Positions 1 through 9,253 of a stretch of 64,000 bases of DNA are shown piece by piece (the first letter of the stretch is position 1; the number at the start of each line of letters is the position of its first letter). The position numbers were made by a program, and so were the translations under genes. Origin of the DNA: Desulfovibrio sp. TomC (GTDB taxonomy: Bacteria > Desulfobacterota > Desulfovibrionia > Desulfovibrionales > Desulfovibrionaceae); NCBI RefSeq assembly GCF_000801335.2, contig NZ_JSEH01000015.1:1-64000 (forward strand). Reading direction: 5' to 3'. The notes beneath the pieces are model-generated. The model ran no database searches and was not told where the DNA came from. It was given only the letters and a program-made list of their open reading frames with translations.

Positions 1-2
1 GA

Positions 3-794
3 AATTTTGATTTCCCCACGCAGCCCGTCGATTACATTATCCACGCCGCTGCCGAAGCCAGCGCCGCCCTCAATCATGACGCGCCCCTGGTTATGTTCGA
101 TACTATTGTCGAGGGTACCCGACGGGTCCTGGAGTACGCTCAACGCAGCCAGACCCGGCGATTGCTGTGCGTGAGTTCTGGAGCCGTCTACGGCCGCCAG
201 CCCGAGGATATGGTCTCCATGGCTGAGACCTTCGAGGGGCGGCCAGACCCACTGGTTTCCGGCAATGCATACGGTATGGGGAAATGCGTGGCAGAATTTA
301 TGTGCGCAACAATTGCGGCGCAGGGGAGGTTGGTCATCCCTATCGCCCGGCCGTTTGCCTTTCTCGGTCCATTCTTGCCATTGGACAGGCATTTTGCCGC
401 AGGAAATTTTCTGGCCGATGTCTTGCGCGGTGGCCCCATCCGCATTCAAGGGGATGGTACGCCATATCGCTCCTATATGTATCCCACAGATCTCGTGGAA
501 TGGCTCTTCACAATTTTGCTTCGCGGTGCATCAGGCAGGGCTTACAATGTAGGGTCTGACGAAGCCGTTTCCATTGGTGAGCTTGCTGCAGTCATGGCCG
601 AAACAGCAGGCGGAATAGTCGTAACGACGGCTAAACAACCAGATCCTTCACGTTTGCCTTCGCGCTATGTGCCAAATATCGATCGATCCCGCCAGGAACT
701 CGGATTATATGTGCGCGTTGATTTGCGCCAGGCCGTGAACCGTTCATTGATTTCGTACCGCAATCAAACCGCCAAGGAAGATATATGCCGTTAA
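3..794 (+). CDS. NAD-dependent sugar epimerase/dehydratase (5' partial)
   Basis: Extended short-chain dehydrogenase (epimerase/dehydratase) family, acting on a nucleotide sugar in the cytoplasm. The frame is open back to base 3 with no start codon, so the N-terminal NAD-binding glycine motif lies outside the window; the ATG at 93 is internal. Visible are the strand IIHAAAEAS, the catalytic Ser region CVSSGAVYG and the YGMGK segment (YxxxK catalytic pair), then a C-terminal sugar-binding part with AYNVGSDEAVSIGEL. The stop overlaps the next gene by 10 bases, so the two are co-transcribed. The exact sugar cannot be told; the neighbours point to surface glycan synthesis. Confidence 0.88.
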   Translation, partial: NFDFPTQPVDYIIHAAAEASAALNHDAPLVMFDTIVEGTRRVLEYAQRSQTRRLLCVSSGAVYGRQPEDMVSMAETFEGRPDPLVSGNAYGMGKCVAEFMCATIAAQGRLVIPIARPFAFLGPFLPLDRHFAAGNFLADVLRGGPIRIQGDGTPYRSYMYPTDLVEWLFTILLRGASGRAYNVGSDEAVSIGELAAVMAETAGGIVVTTAKQPDPSRLPSRYVPNIDRSRQELGLYVRVDLRQAVNRSLISYRNQTAKEDICR

Positions 795-1720
795 TCAGTG
801 TTGTTACACCATGTTATAATGAAGAAGCGAATGTACACCTCCTTTATGAGAGAATTCGCTTAATATTTTCTACTCATTTTCCTAATTATGACTATGAGCA
901 TATTTATATTGATAATGCTTCGCGGGATACAACTGTCGCGCTGATTAAGCAGTTGTGCACTGTGGACAAGCGGGTTAAACTAATTGTCAACGCGAGAAAT
1001 TTTGGGCACATCCGTTCTCCTTTTTATGGTATGCTGCAGGCTCGAGGTGATGCTGTTGTTCTGATGGCCTCGGATCTTCAGGACCCTCCGGAAGTATTGG
1101 TGGATTTTATTCGCCAATGGGAGGCCGGCTATAAACTCGTGTTGGCCATAAAGAAACAGGAAATAAATTCCCCGATTATGGGATTTCTTCGTAAGAAGTA
1201 TTACCAGTTGCTGGCCATCCTGTCTGACGTGAGCATCACAAAAAATTTTACAGGCTTTGGTCTTTATGATCGTACGGTCATGGAGGAATTGAGGGTTCTT
1301 GGCGATGCATACCCATATCTCAGAGGTATTATTTCTGAGCTCGGGCATGAAGCCGCGTTGGTAGAATTCGTCAAACCTCCCCGTCGTGGCGGCATAACAC
1401 ACAACAATTTTTACACCCTCTATGACATGGCGATGTTGGGAATCACCAACCATTCTAAAGTGCCGCTTCGGCTGGCAACGATGTTCGGATTTTTGATGTC
1501 GGCCATTAGTATTTTAGTCGCAATCGGTTATCTCGTCTATAAATTATTGTTTTGGGATTTTTTTGCCGTTGGAATGGCACCTGTTATCGTTGGAATGTTC
1601 TTTTTCGGGTCAGTACAGTTGTTTTTCCTCGGAGTTGTTGGCGAATATGTCGGCTCCATCCACACACAAGTTTTAGCACGGCCCCTTGTTGTCGAAAAAG
1701 AACGTGTGAATTTTGATTAA
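785..1720 (+). CDS. Family 2 glycosyltransferase, polyprenyl-phosphate type, membrane anchored
   Basis: 311 residues. The N-terminal GT-A domain starts with SVVTPCYNEEAN and carries DLQDPPE, the usual acidic region of the DPM1/GtrB/ArnC group. Two hydrophobic segments at about 230-250 and 262-290 anchor the C terminus, as in GtrB-type enzymes that move a sugar from a nucleotide donor to undecaprenyl phosphate on the cytoplasmic side. The ATG at 785 overlaps the epimerase stop. The DNA is visibly AT-richer than the right-hand part of the window, as is common for acquired glycan genes. Donor sugar unknown. Confidence 0.88.
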   Translation: MPLISVVTPCYNEEANVHLLYERIRLIFSTHFPNYDYEHIYIDNASRDTTVALIKQLCTVDKRVKLIVNARNFGHIRSPFYGMLQARGDAVVLMASDLQDPPEVLVDFIRQWEAGYKLVLAIKKQEINSPIMGFLRKKYYQLLAILSDVSITKNFTGFGLYDRTVMEELRVLGDAYPYLRGIISELGHEAALVEFVKPPRRGGITHNNFYTLYDMAMLGITNHSKVPLRLATMFGFLMSAISILVAIGYLVYKLLFWDFFAVGMAPVIVGMFFFGSVQLFFLGVVGEYVGSIHTQVLARPLVVEKERVNFD

Positions 1721-2493
1721 TTCAAGAAATAATTGCAGGTAAGGAATTGTTTATTTGTTTTTATTGATTAGCGCATTGATTTGAGCAGTGTGAGCTGTTT
1801 TTTGCTGGAGTAAGTGAACTAACATTGCACGGGCTGGAGGTACCTGAATGACATCGGCATGAGATAAAGACTGAAATCAAAAGCTGTGATATTTGCTTGC
1901 TTGGAGTTTTATACTTTTTACACGTAATGGATAAGTTCTTTTAACGCAATGATGGCGGCAGTGTTGGCTGTATATGCTAATACTATGTATGACGTTCGTT
2001 CGCTCGCTGTGCCAAGATACTGTTGCTAGGTTGTTTGACTTTATGAGAGAACAAAAAAACACGTGACATATCTTCTTTACTTCCAGTCTGTGCTGAACTT
2101 TCTGTCTATACCAATTAGTAGTTGTTGCTGTCGAGATCTCGCTTTTAATGCTACTTGAGCATTTTTTAGTGGAGAATTAATTATTTTGTGATGCGATAAA
2201 TTTAGCTTTTTGCAATTGTACAACTGTACGCTCTAATTCGTTCATTACATGCGTCCTGTAACTTAGTTAATGATATAGTATTGTTGTGTGTGTAGCGTGA
2301 TTTGATAGCAGCATGGGCTGTTGCTCAAGTCTGTCAGTATCGGCTACCTTTTTCGGTGCTTCATTTGTTTGTTTCAATAATCTCATTTAGATGGTTGCAA
2401 ATTCATCCAGATATTGATGCTTGCATGAGTGTTTGTTAAAGAGTTCGATTGTCTCAATGACATGTTACTTCGACCTATGGAATCATTCATACT
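1721..2493. other. AT-rich intergenic region, no gene recognised
   Basis: About 770 bases of AT-rich DNA between the glycosyltransferase and the next membrane protein. I see no convincing coding frame, tRNA or transposase remnant. It probably contains the promoter of the gene at 2494, but I could not pick one with confidence. Confidence 0.6.
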
Positions 2494-3726
2494 ATGAGAA
2501 TCTCTGGGCCTATTGCGCGACATTGGACCATTGGACTTGTCGTCGCCATCATGTTGGCTTCCATTGCTTTCGATCTGAGTAAGTTGCTAGAATCTTACCC
2601 GACAGGATATGTCTGGTCCGAACTTCTTATCAATTACCAAGGGGGCTTTGTTCGGCGAGGGGCATTTGGCGAAGTTGTTCTGCGCCTGTGGCCGATGATT
2701 ACTCCCTTGTGGAGCTCGGCTATTGTGTTGACTGTTTTGTATTTGGCCTTCGTGTGGTTTGCAGTGCGGCTTTTCCGGTTCATGGATATGGCTATGATAC
2801 TGCTTTTTGTCTTTTCTCCAGGACTTTTTGCTTTCTGGATCTGGGATTATGGCGTGTTTGGTCGCAAAGAAATAGTGGCCATGGTGTTGTACATGGCTCT
2901 CGTTGACGCGGCTTTGACTGCATGGCGTGAGAATCCTGGGAGGCGAGGACTTGTGGCGCGGTATGTGGGGCTTAACATCTTGTTGCTCTTCGTGAGCCTT
3001 GTCCATGAACTCGTCGTCTTTTTTATTCCTTTTTACTTGGTTATCCTCAGGCTGTCCGACTCGAGGGGCCTGCGTCGGCTGGAAACAGTTTTGCAGGGGG
3101 CTACGCTCGTCGTCGTGCCGGCAATGGTATTTCTGGCTATGTTCGCCCTGCGCACTGAAAATGCCGCTCAAGCCATAGCAGCCTCTTGGGAGGCGCTTTT
3201 TCCGCATCTGACCTTTGCTCCGGATGCAGGGGCACTCCATTTTTTTTCCATGACCATGGCCGAAGGCATTTCGATCAGTCTTCATGTGATGCGCACGTCG
3301 CCTACCAACTGGCACTATCTCATTCTGGGCGTCTTATCCCTACTCCCCTTGGTCTATATGTTGCCCTTGTGCCGGAGCGGGCTGGGTCGTTTTCGTGCCG
3401 CCGGCTGGTGGAACAGGATGTTGCTTTTAGGCTGTCTGATGCTTCCCTTGGTCTTATTCTGTATCGGCATGGATTATGGTCGATGGGTCAATCAAATCAT
3501 ATTTCACTGGTATGTGCTGATGGTGTTTTTGGCTGCCAAGAGTGATATTTTGCAGCCATTGCCTGGAGATACTGTGATCGTCTGGTCTGGTTATTCGATG
3601 GATCGTTCGCGTTATGTTATTGTCGGTATCGTTCTATCACTGATCTTGAGCTGCATTGGCATGCGTCACTTTGTTACCGCTGGGGATAGTCCTATTGCAT
3701 GGTTGCCGCTCAGAATGTTTTTGTAG
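2494..3726 (+). CDS. Polytopic membrane protein of a glycan cluster, function unknown
   Basis: 410 residues with about nine or ten hydrophobic segments along the whole length. The first loop contains NYQGGFVRRGAFGEV, and later there are the short charged motifs GRKE and VHELVVFF. I do not recognise a defined enzyme family. The length and layout resemble uncharacterised membrane proteins found in O-antigen or exopolysaccharide clusters, possibly GT-C-like or polymerase-like proteins, but no catalytic motif can be assigned. The ATG at 2494 has only a weak ribosome-binding site. The gene is AT-rich like its neighbours and isolated by long spacers on both sides. Confidence 0.75.
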   Translation: MRISGPIARHWTIGLVVAIMLASIAFDLSKLLESYPTGYVWSELLINYQGGFVRRGAFGEVVLRLWPMITPLWSSAIVLTVLYLAFVWFAVRLFRFMDMAMILLFVFSPGLFAFWIWDYGVFGRKEIVAMVLYMALVDAALTAWRENPGRRGLVARYVGLNILLLFVSLVHELVVFFIPFYLVILRLSDSRGLRRLETVLQGATLVVVPAMVFLAMFALRTENAAQAIAASWEALFPHLTFAPDAGALHFFSMTMAEGISISLHVMRTSPTNWHYLILGVLSLLPLVYMLPLCRSGLGRFRAAGWWNRMLLLGCLMLPLVLFCIGMDYGRWVNQIIFHWYVLMVFLAAKSDILQPLPGDTVIVWSGYSMDRSRYVIVGIVLSLILSCIGMRHFVTAGDSPIAWLPLRMFL

Positions 3727-3910
3727 TTTTTTACATATTTTTATAGACATAATAACTTCTTTTAGTAGATCTAAGCAAGATCTTGGGATAGATTTTTATT
3801 ATAATGATCTTTTAGATATGGTTTTTTTATAAAGTGTATCTTGCCTGAAAGTATTGCATGGCTCATGTGTGTTTGAGTGCTAATGCTAATATTTTGCTGG
3901 TATTCGCAGA

Positions 3911-5986
3911 GTGTCTGTCCGCATAGGGAAGTATTCAATAGGGTATCGTGGTATGGATTTTTTACGACAAGCGACTCTTCTTTCCGTTGATTTGTACCAA
4001 TGGTTGGCCTTCGTATCCACCATTGCGGCCCTTCTGTTCGCAGTGATTAGCGTGCGTCGATCTTCATGGTCAATCATGGCCTATGGAATCGCTGTGTCAG
4101 CCTTGTGCCTGCTTGGACGCTTTCCTGTCTTATTCTCGCCTTCTCTGTCTGACGAAAGTGAACAGATTACTGCGGCACTGGCTGTACTCGCGCACGAACA
4201 GTTTTTTGGGCGTGTTTTTATTGGCACACATGGCCCGGGGATGACCTTGCTCTTGGTTGGTCTCAACTGGCTTGGAATGCCACTTGATAGCTATTCTGTT
4301 CACCTCTTCGTTTTATTTTGCCAATTTTGTACTGGTTGGTGTTTGTTGGTTTTGTTGAGGAAATGTGGTGTTGCATCGCTAGCGCCATTAGTCAGTTTAT
4401 CTTTTTTCTTCTTTGTGGCTTTTACCCGAGAAAAGCAGCTTGTTTTGTACAACGCTGAAATAATTACTAGTATTTTCCCGCTGTTAGCGACTATTTTTCT
4501 CTTGCACTATAGGGCTCGGCTGCAACGCCTTCCTCTCCTGTTGGCAGGATTATGTCTCGGATTTATTTCTTTTTTTAAGATACAATTTATTCCACATTTA
4601 GTAATACTATTCGTTTTTTTTATTTTTGCAATTTTGACATATTCCCATTATAAAAAGCGTGATTTTTTGCTGTTTATTGCAATTGCTATTTTGCCGACTA
4701 TTGGGATGGCTCTTTATAGTTTTGTCCAACCAGCTGTCATTGCGTATTACAAAAAATCTTTTGTTTGGCAGTTTGGCTATATCGCAGAGATTTCCCCAGG
4801 AATACGCGAAAAGTTCACCACGTTTATTTATCTTGTTGCGAATGGTCTTGCTACAAAACAGGAATCTGCCCTTTTTATTACGGCCTTGTTCGTTCCATTT
4901 GTCGTGGCGGCGTCTCTAGCTTTTTATGCTCCTCTGTATCGAAAAGCGCAGCACTTTTGTCCTTCAGGACATGATGCCTTACTGGTATTAAGCTTGCTTG
5001 TTGTCGCCGTTCTTGCCTCCATTGCGCCTGGTCGGCCGTTTCTTCATTATATTCTGACATATGTACCATTTCTTTTTCTCGCTTATGGATTGGCGCTACA
5101 GGTTTTTTGGGAGGAAGGTGGCCGGAAGGGACTGCTCGTCTTGACGGCAGCCACGAGTCTGCTTTTTCCGCTCTCTGCATTGACCAGTCCCGAGGTTCGC
5201 ATGCCGGCTTGGGGACTTGATGATTTTTCAACTCCATTTCTTAATGTGCTCAAACAATGCACGCAAGGCAACGGCAGCCTCCTTGTTACGCATCCTCACT
5301 ATGAGTTGTATGTGCTGACTCGATCTGTCCCGCCCATGCCGGAAACAACTGATTTGTTTGATTATAAAAAGCGACTGGCTGTTGATCCAAAAGAATTCAT
5401 GGATGTATTTCAACGACATCCACCCAGCGTTGTGCTTGAGACTGATAGAGGTGATAAGAATTTTCAAATCGATCAGGTGTTTCCAATGCTCCAGGAGGTG
5501 CTTGATCGGGACTATGTCGCTTGTGCGACGCAACCGACGACAATTTTGTGGTGCCGCCTGAAGCCAGAATGGACTGTTATTGACGACTTGTTGCCTTGTT
5601 ATATACATATTTATAATTTGTCTGGCCTAGAAAAAAACACATCACCTGACTATGTTTACCGATGGACGACAGATGCAGCGACTCATATTGACTTTTTAGA
5701 TCATGGCACAAGGTATAAATTGACGTTGCAACTCGTAAGTCCTCTTTTTGATCAGACAGTATCTATTGTTTTAAACGAACACGTAGTGGCTGAATTTGCT
5801 GTTCCAAAAGGGAATGATCCAAATATGGCAACACGCCACAATGTATTGATACAAACGGTAAACGGCTCGAATAAGCTGTCTTTGCACCTCTCACGAGTCA
5901 ATGTTGGCGAGGAGAGACCTTTGCCGCAAGAAACCCGGGCCTTGGGCGTTCAGGTGTTGGAAATGTCCTTTTCCCAACAACCATGA
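3911..5986 (+). CDS. GT-C-type integral membrane glycosyltransferase (putative)
   Basis: 691 residues. About ten membrane segments occupy residues 30-430. The first extracytoplasmic loop carries an acidic motif, LSDESEQIT, the position and type of the DE/ED motif used by GT-C enzymes (PMT/ArnT class) to bind lipid-linked sugar donors. The last ~250 residues are a soluble periplasmic domain. This fits transfer of a sugar from polyprenyl phosphate, matching the polyprenyl-phosphate glycosyltransferase upstream, but the acceptor is unknown. Start: GTG at 3911 gives the longest frame; ATG at 3953 is an alternative, and neither has a strong ribosome-binding site. AT-rich composition. Confidence 0.72.
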   Translation: MSVRIGKYSIGYRGMDFLRQATLLSVDLYQWLAFVSTIAALLFAVISVRRSSWSIMAYGIAVSALCLLGRFPVLFSPSLSDESEQITAALAVLAHEQFFGRVFIGTHGPGMTLLLVGLNWLGMPLDSYSVHLFVLFCQFCTGWCLLVLLRKCGVASLAPLVSLSFFFFVAFTREKQLVLYNAEIITSIFPLLATIFLLHYRARLQRLPLLLAGLCLGFISFFKIQFIPHLVILFVFFIFAILTYSHYKKRDFLLFIAIAILPTIGMALYSFVQPAVIAYYKKSFVWQFGYIAEISPGIREKFTTFIYLVANGLATKQESALFITALFVPFVVAASLAFYAPLYRKAQHFCPSGHDALLVLSLLVVAVLASIAPGRPFLHYILTYVPFLFLAYGLALQVFWEEGGRKGLLVLTAATSLLFPLSALTSPEVRMPAWGLDDFSTPFLNVLKQCTQGNGSLLVTHPHYELYVLTRSVPPMPETTDLFDYKKRLAVDPKEFMDVFQRHPPSVVLETDRGDKNFQIDQVFPMLQEVLDRDYVACATQPTTILWCRLKPEWTVIDDLLPCYIHIYNLSGLEKNTSPDYVYRWTTDAATHIDFLDHGTRYKLTLQLVSPLFDQTVSIVLNEHVVAEFAVPKGNDPNMATRHNVLIQTVNGSNKLSLHLSRVNVGEERPLPQETRALGVQVLEMSFSQQP

Positions 5987-6231
5987 CTCTCAAATCTGTC
6001 CCATGCAGGGGGTGGCGAGAAGCTCCCGTGACGCTCACCCCGCGAGCAGTCGTCAGTGGGGTGGGCCTTGCCTGCGTTCACTGGACGGGGGGGATGCTTT
6101 TGACTTAATCATTCAGGACGCGCGTAAAACTGTATTGCCAACGTCAAAGCCGGCATACGGTCCTGATGTCCGGGGACGTTTGGGACGGACGGCCAACAGT
6201 TTGGCGAGATTGAGTCTTCCCTTCGTGCCCT

Positions 6232-6852
6232 CTATTTCCCAAATGTTATCCAATGGCCAGCGTCCTCACGGGTAATTGTGAAGTGCTCAATACCGGCGGC
6301 CCGCAAGAACTTGGCGTGGGTTTCCGGTTCCGTCCCCGGCCGTGGCGGTGGAATTCCCTGCGCCCAACGGGGATCGCGGCCGGCCATCTGGCGGCAGATG
6401 GCTTCCCGGATCAATGGCGGCCCAAGTCCGCCGCCGAGATAGGCCCGGCCTTTGGGCGACAAAACCCGGCGGACTTCGGCAAAAGCCTTGGGCAGATCCT
6501 TCCAGAACATGAGGGAACCGCGGCTGACGGCCAGATCGACGCTGCCGTCTTGAAGCGGCAGGGCATGGACATCGGCCAAGAGGGGCACGGCCCGCTTGGC
6601 CAGACCCTGTTGTGCCGCGCCACGAACTGCCGCCTGGAGCATGGCCGGCGACTGGTCAAGCAGGACGGCGAAACAGGCACTGGCAGCCGCCACGGACAGT
6701 CCGAGTTGGCCCCCGCCGCAGCCCAGGTCGAGACACAAGCCGCGCCTGATGCCGGATTGGTAGATAAAAGTGTCGGCATAATACGGGTATAGCGGGGCAA
6801 AGACGTCCCGGCTGATGGCCAGAAAGGCTGCAACATCCTGCTTGTCGCCCAT
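6232..6852 (-). CDS. Class I SAM-dependent methyltransferase (operon A)
   Basis: 206 residues, cytoplasmic. Motif I is GLCLDLGCGGG (about 38-48), followed by LLDQSPAM and DVHALPLQDGSVDLAVSRG, the standard Rossmann methyltransferase order. I chose ATG 6852 because an AGGAGG box sits just upstream; the frame is open further upstream but without a good start. It is the last gene of the seven-gene operon that begins with the TonB receptor. It is a paralogue of the methyltransferase at 17672-18319: both share GIRxGLCLDxGxGG and a VSRGSxxFW segment after motif IV. The methylated substrate is unknown; the context suggests the compound imported by the operon. Confidence 0.85.
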   Translation of the reverse strand: MGDKQDVAAFLAISRDVFAPLYPYYADTFIYQSGIRRGLCLDLGCGGGQLGLSVAAASACFAVLLDQSPAMLQAAVRGAAQQGLAKRAVPLLADVHALPLQDGSVDLAVSRGSLMFWKDLPKAFAEVRRVLSPKGRAYLGGGLGPPLIREAICRQMAGRDPRWAQGIPPPRPGTEPETHAKFLRAAGIEHFTITREDAGHWITFGK

Positions 6853-6925
6853 ACGGCCTCCTGCCTGCGGTCCGTCATCAGCCTCTAGGCTTCCAGAATC
6901 GCCCTGGCCCTCTCTATGCATGCCC

Positions 6926-8074
6926 TCAACCCGCTCCAATCGCCTTGTCCTGGCGGTGGATGACGGCCATGAGCCCCTGGTTGTAGAGGTTTCGGGCAAA
7001 GCACTCGCAGGCGATGTCGCAACCCGTGGTCATGTGCATGAACATGCTGCGGTTGCCAACGGCGATACTGCGGCCCGGATAAGCCTCGCCAATGGTCCCC
7101 GACGGCAAGGCTGTGAAATAGCCTGAGAACGGGTAGGGTTTGCGCTCAATGTCGTCGAGGTAGTAACGGTAGCCGCCGTTGTGTTCAAACACGCGGTGGC
7201 TGCCTGTTGTCAGGGCCAGATACTGGCTGTCGCCCGGTTCGTAGCAGTACCAGCTCCGGCCGTTGCGGCAGGCCGTAAACGGCATTGTGAAATCATCGCA
7301 GCCCAGCCCTTCCAGAAAGGCGATGGCCACCTTTTCCCGGCCAAGTCGGGCCAGGATCGCGTTTTTTACGTCAGTAATTGACGCCACGCCCTCCAGGTTG
7401 GCTGAAACCGGCACAAAGTAGCTTGGGGCCGGCAGCATGACCAGCCGGCGAAGGGATGTGGTGTTGAAGTAGTGGCCAAGCCGGGCCACGGCCATCTGTT
7501 CGGGCAGACGGGTCCCATTCTCCGGGCCGCCGCCAAACAGCTCCAGGATTTCTTCCCGCGTGGCCACCCGCTCCAGACCGGGATGCCCGGTGAGCCGGTC
7601 CATGTCCCGGGGCGAAAGTCCATACAGTCCGGCATAGCGGGCCGACCAGTTGCTGGCTACGGCCAGTCCGTCCAGGCCTGTCAGGTCGATGGGGGTCGCC
7701 GCCTCGGTCATGTCGCCCGTGCCGACAATCACGGTGGTAAAGCCCGACTCCCGAGAAAACCGTTCCACTTCGGCAAAGGCCGCATCGCGCATCTCCGTCC
7801 TCTCGGCCGCGGTCAGCGGCGAATAGCGCGAGGAATAGTACTGCCGGGCATAGGTCAGAAAGGCAAAGCCCGGATTGTACTGCTCTATGAGGTCAAGAGC
7901 CGTGTCGGTCACCCAACTGTTGCCGCGCGGGTCCCGGTCGCCGGGAAAGGGATGACGGGCCAGCACGCCTTTGACCGTGCCGGTGAGCGGCGAATCAGTC
8001 GCTTCGATTTTATGTCCGGTGCGTAGATCCACCACCTGCTGCCACTGCCTTGCATCCAAAATGGCCAGACTCAT
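6926..8074 (-). CDS. Unrecognised 382-residue protein of the uptake/radical-SAM operon
   Basis: I do not recognise the family. No signal peptide or membrane segment, so probably cytoplasmic. The stretch with YGLSPRDMDRLTGHPGLERV and a preceding TVIVGTGDM loosely recalls the C-terminal part of alkaline-phosphatase-superfamily phosphodiesterases, but the N-terminal nucleophile region is missing, so I do not assign it. Near the C terminus is a Cys cluster GCDIACECF (CX3CXC) that could bind metal or an Fe-S centre. The start is ATG 8074, behind GGGGAGGT, overlapping the radical SAM stop (ATGA). Translational coupling to the radical SAM gene suggests the two proteins act together. Confidence 0.8.
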   Translation of the reverse strand: MSLAILDARQWQQVVDLRTGHKIEATDSPLTGTVKGVLARHPFPGDRDPRGNSWVTDTALDLIEQYNPGFAFLTYARQYYSSRYSPLTAAERTEMRDAAFAEVERFSRESGFTTVIVGTGDMTEAATPIDLTGLDGLAVASNWSARYAGLYGLSPRDMDRLTGHPGLERVATREEILELFGGGPENGTRLPEQMAVARLGHYFNTTSLRRLVMLPAPSYFVPVSANLEGVASITDVKNAILARLGREKVAIAFLEGLGCDDFTMPFTACRNGRSWYCYEPGDSQYLALTTGSHRVFEHNGGYRYYLDDIERKPYPFSGYFTALPSGTIGEAYPGRSIAVGNRSMFMHMTTGCDIACECFARNLYNQGLMAVIHRQDKAIGAG

Positions 8075-9078
8075 ATGCGCACCTCCCCAGCGTTCCAGTT
8101 CACCCGCGTGCCGAGCAGGGCGATGCGTCCGCCGCACTGGAGGCAGACGTTGCCCTGGCAGCGGAACATGTCGAGCTTGTCCCCGCCGCAGCCCAGGCTG
8201 TGGCGCGTAATCACTTCCGCGCCGCAGCCGGGACAGCGGGTGCCGACCCACTCGGATCCGATGAAATTGTGGAAATACAGGTAGGGCAGGCTGGTCCGAA
8301 GTTTTTCCAGCCGCTGGTTTATGTCTTCGATATTGGGATAGTCGCGTTTGCTCATCTTGTGGGTCGGCAGCAACCGGAAAACATGCCAGGGGATGTTCGG
8401 GTTGATGTCGGCCAAAATGGCGGCCATGGCATCCAGTTCGTGGTCGTTTTCACCGTCGATGACCGGAGTGGTCACCTCGACGTGGCAAAGCCGGGACAGC
8501 TCGCGGATGTTGCGCACGACCGGGCCGCTGTCGGCAATGCCCAGACATTCGCCGCAAAACGTCGGGTCCAGGCCCTTGAGGCTGACGTTTATAAACGAGA
8601 AGATCTCCCCCAAAAGGGCCGTGGCCAAGGGGGTGGCGTAACCGTTGGTCAGGCAGCCCATGGGCATGTTGGCCGCCTTGGCCGCCCGGGAGACGCGGGC
8701 CAGGGTCGGCAACGACACTGTGGGCTCATTGATGGAGAAGACGATGGAATGGCACCCCTGCTTGCGGGCCAGGGCCACGAGTTGTTCGGGACCGATGTCG
8801 AGCAGGATGTCGGTCAGGGAAGCCGGGTCTTCCTTGGCCGCGTAGGCATTGGCGCAGTAGCGGCAATCCAGGTTGCAGCCGGCCGTGCCGACCACCATGC
8901 ACCGACTGCCGGGGTAGGCGTGGTAAAAGGGAATCGTTTCCACCCGGGACACGGCATAGGCGCACCACTTGTCCGGGAAGCGCTCGACAAGCTGGCCATC
9001 GGTGTTGGCATACATGCGGCAAAAGCCGTGCCGGCCCTCTTCGAGGCGGCAGTACCGCTCACAGTAGTTGCATTGCAT
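8071..9078 (-). CDS. Radical SAM enzyme, AmmeMemoRadiSam/PflA-like (operon A)
   Basis: 335 residues. The radical SAM CX3CX2C triad is GCNLDCRYC (Cys 68, 72, 75), which holds the 4Fe-4S cluster that cleaves S-adenosylmethionine. Four further Cys at 3, 6, 10 and 20 lead the protein, as in AmrS-type enzymes, and a C-terminal zinc-ribbon-like set (CPGC at 282, CLQC at 312) closes it. Start ATG 9078 places these Cys at exactly the same residues as in the paralogue at 15857-17662. The gene follows the ECF transporter T gene and overlaps the next gene by four bases. The substrate is unknown; an oxygen-sensitive modification of an imported molecule is inferred. Confidence 0.88.
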   Translation of the reverse strand: MQCNYCERYCRLEEGRHGFCRMYANTDGQLVERFPDKWCAYAVSRVETIPFYHAYPGSRCMVVGTAGCNLDCRYCANAYAAKEDPASLTDILLDIGPEQLVALARKQGCHSIVFSINEPTVSLPTLARVSRAAKAANMPMGCLTNGYATPLATALLGEIFSFINVSLKGLDPTFCGECLGIADSGPVVRNIRELSRLCHVEVTTPVIDGENDHELDAMAAILADINPNIPWHVFRLLPTHKMSKRDYPNIEDINQRLEKLRTSLPYLYFHNFIGSEWVGTRCPGCGAEVITRHSLGCGGDKLDMFRCQGNVCLQCGGRIALLGTRVNWNAGEVRI

Positions 9079-9253
9079 GGCATGTCCTTTTTGGCGTTGC
9101 GGCGGCGGTCGACTCGACCGGTCCACCGTCAGGCGTCACGTGGTATGGCATGGCCCCAGGTGCCAATCTCCGTCCAGGCTGACGCGGCATTGATTTTCTC
9201 CTTGGCGACGGACAGGGACGGCAAGCGCCGCAAATGTTGCGGGCCGGCCTGCC

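Noticed and set aside
1877-2062. 61-codon frame in the AT-rich spacer
   Set aside because: No ribosome-binding site or recognisable sequence; expected by chance in AT-rich DNA.
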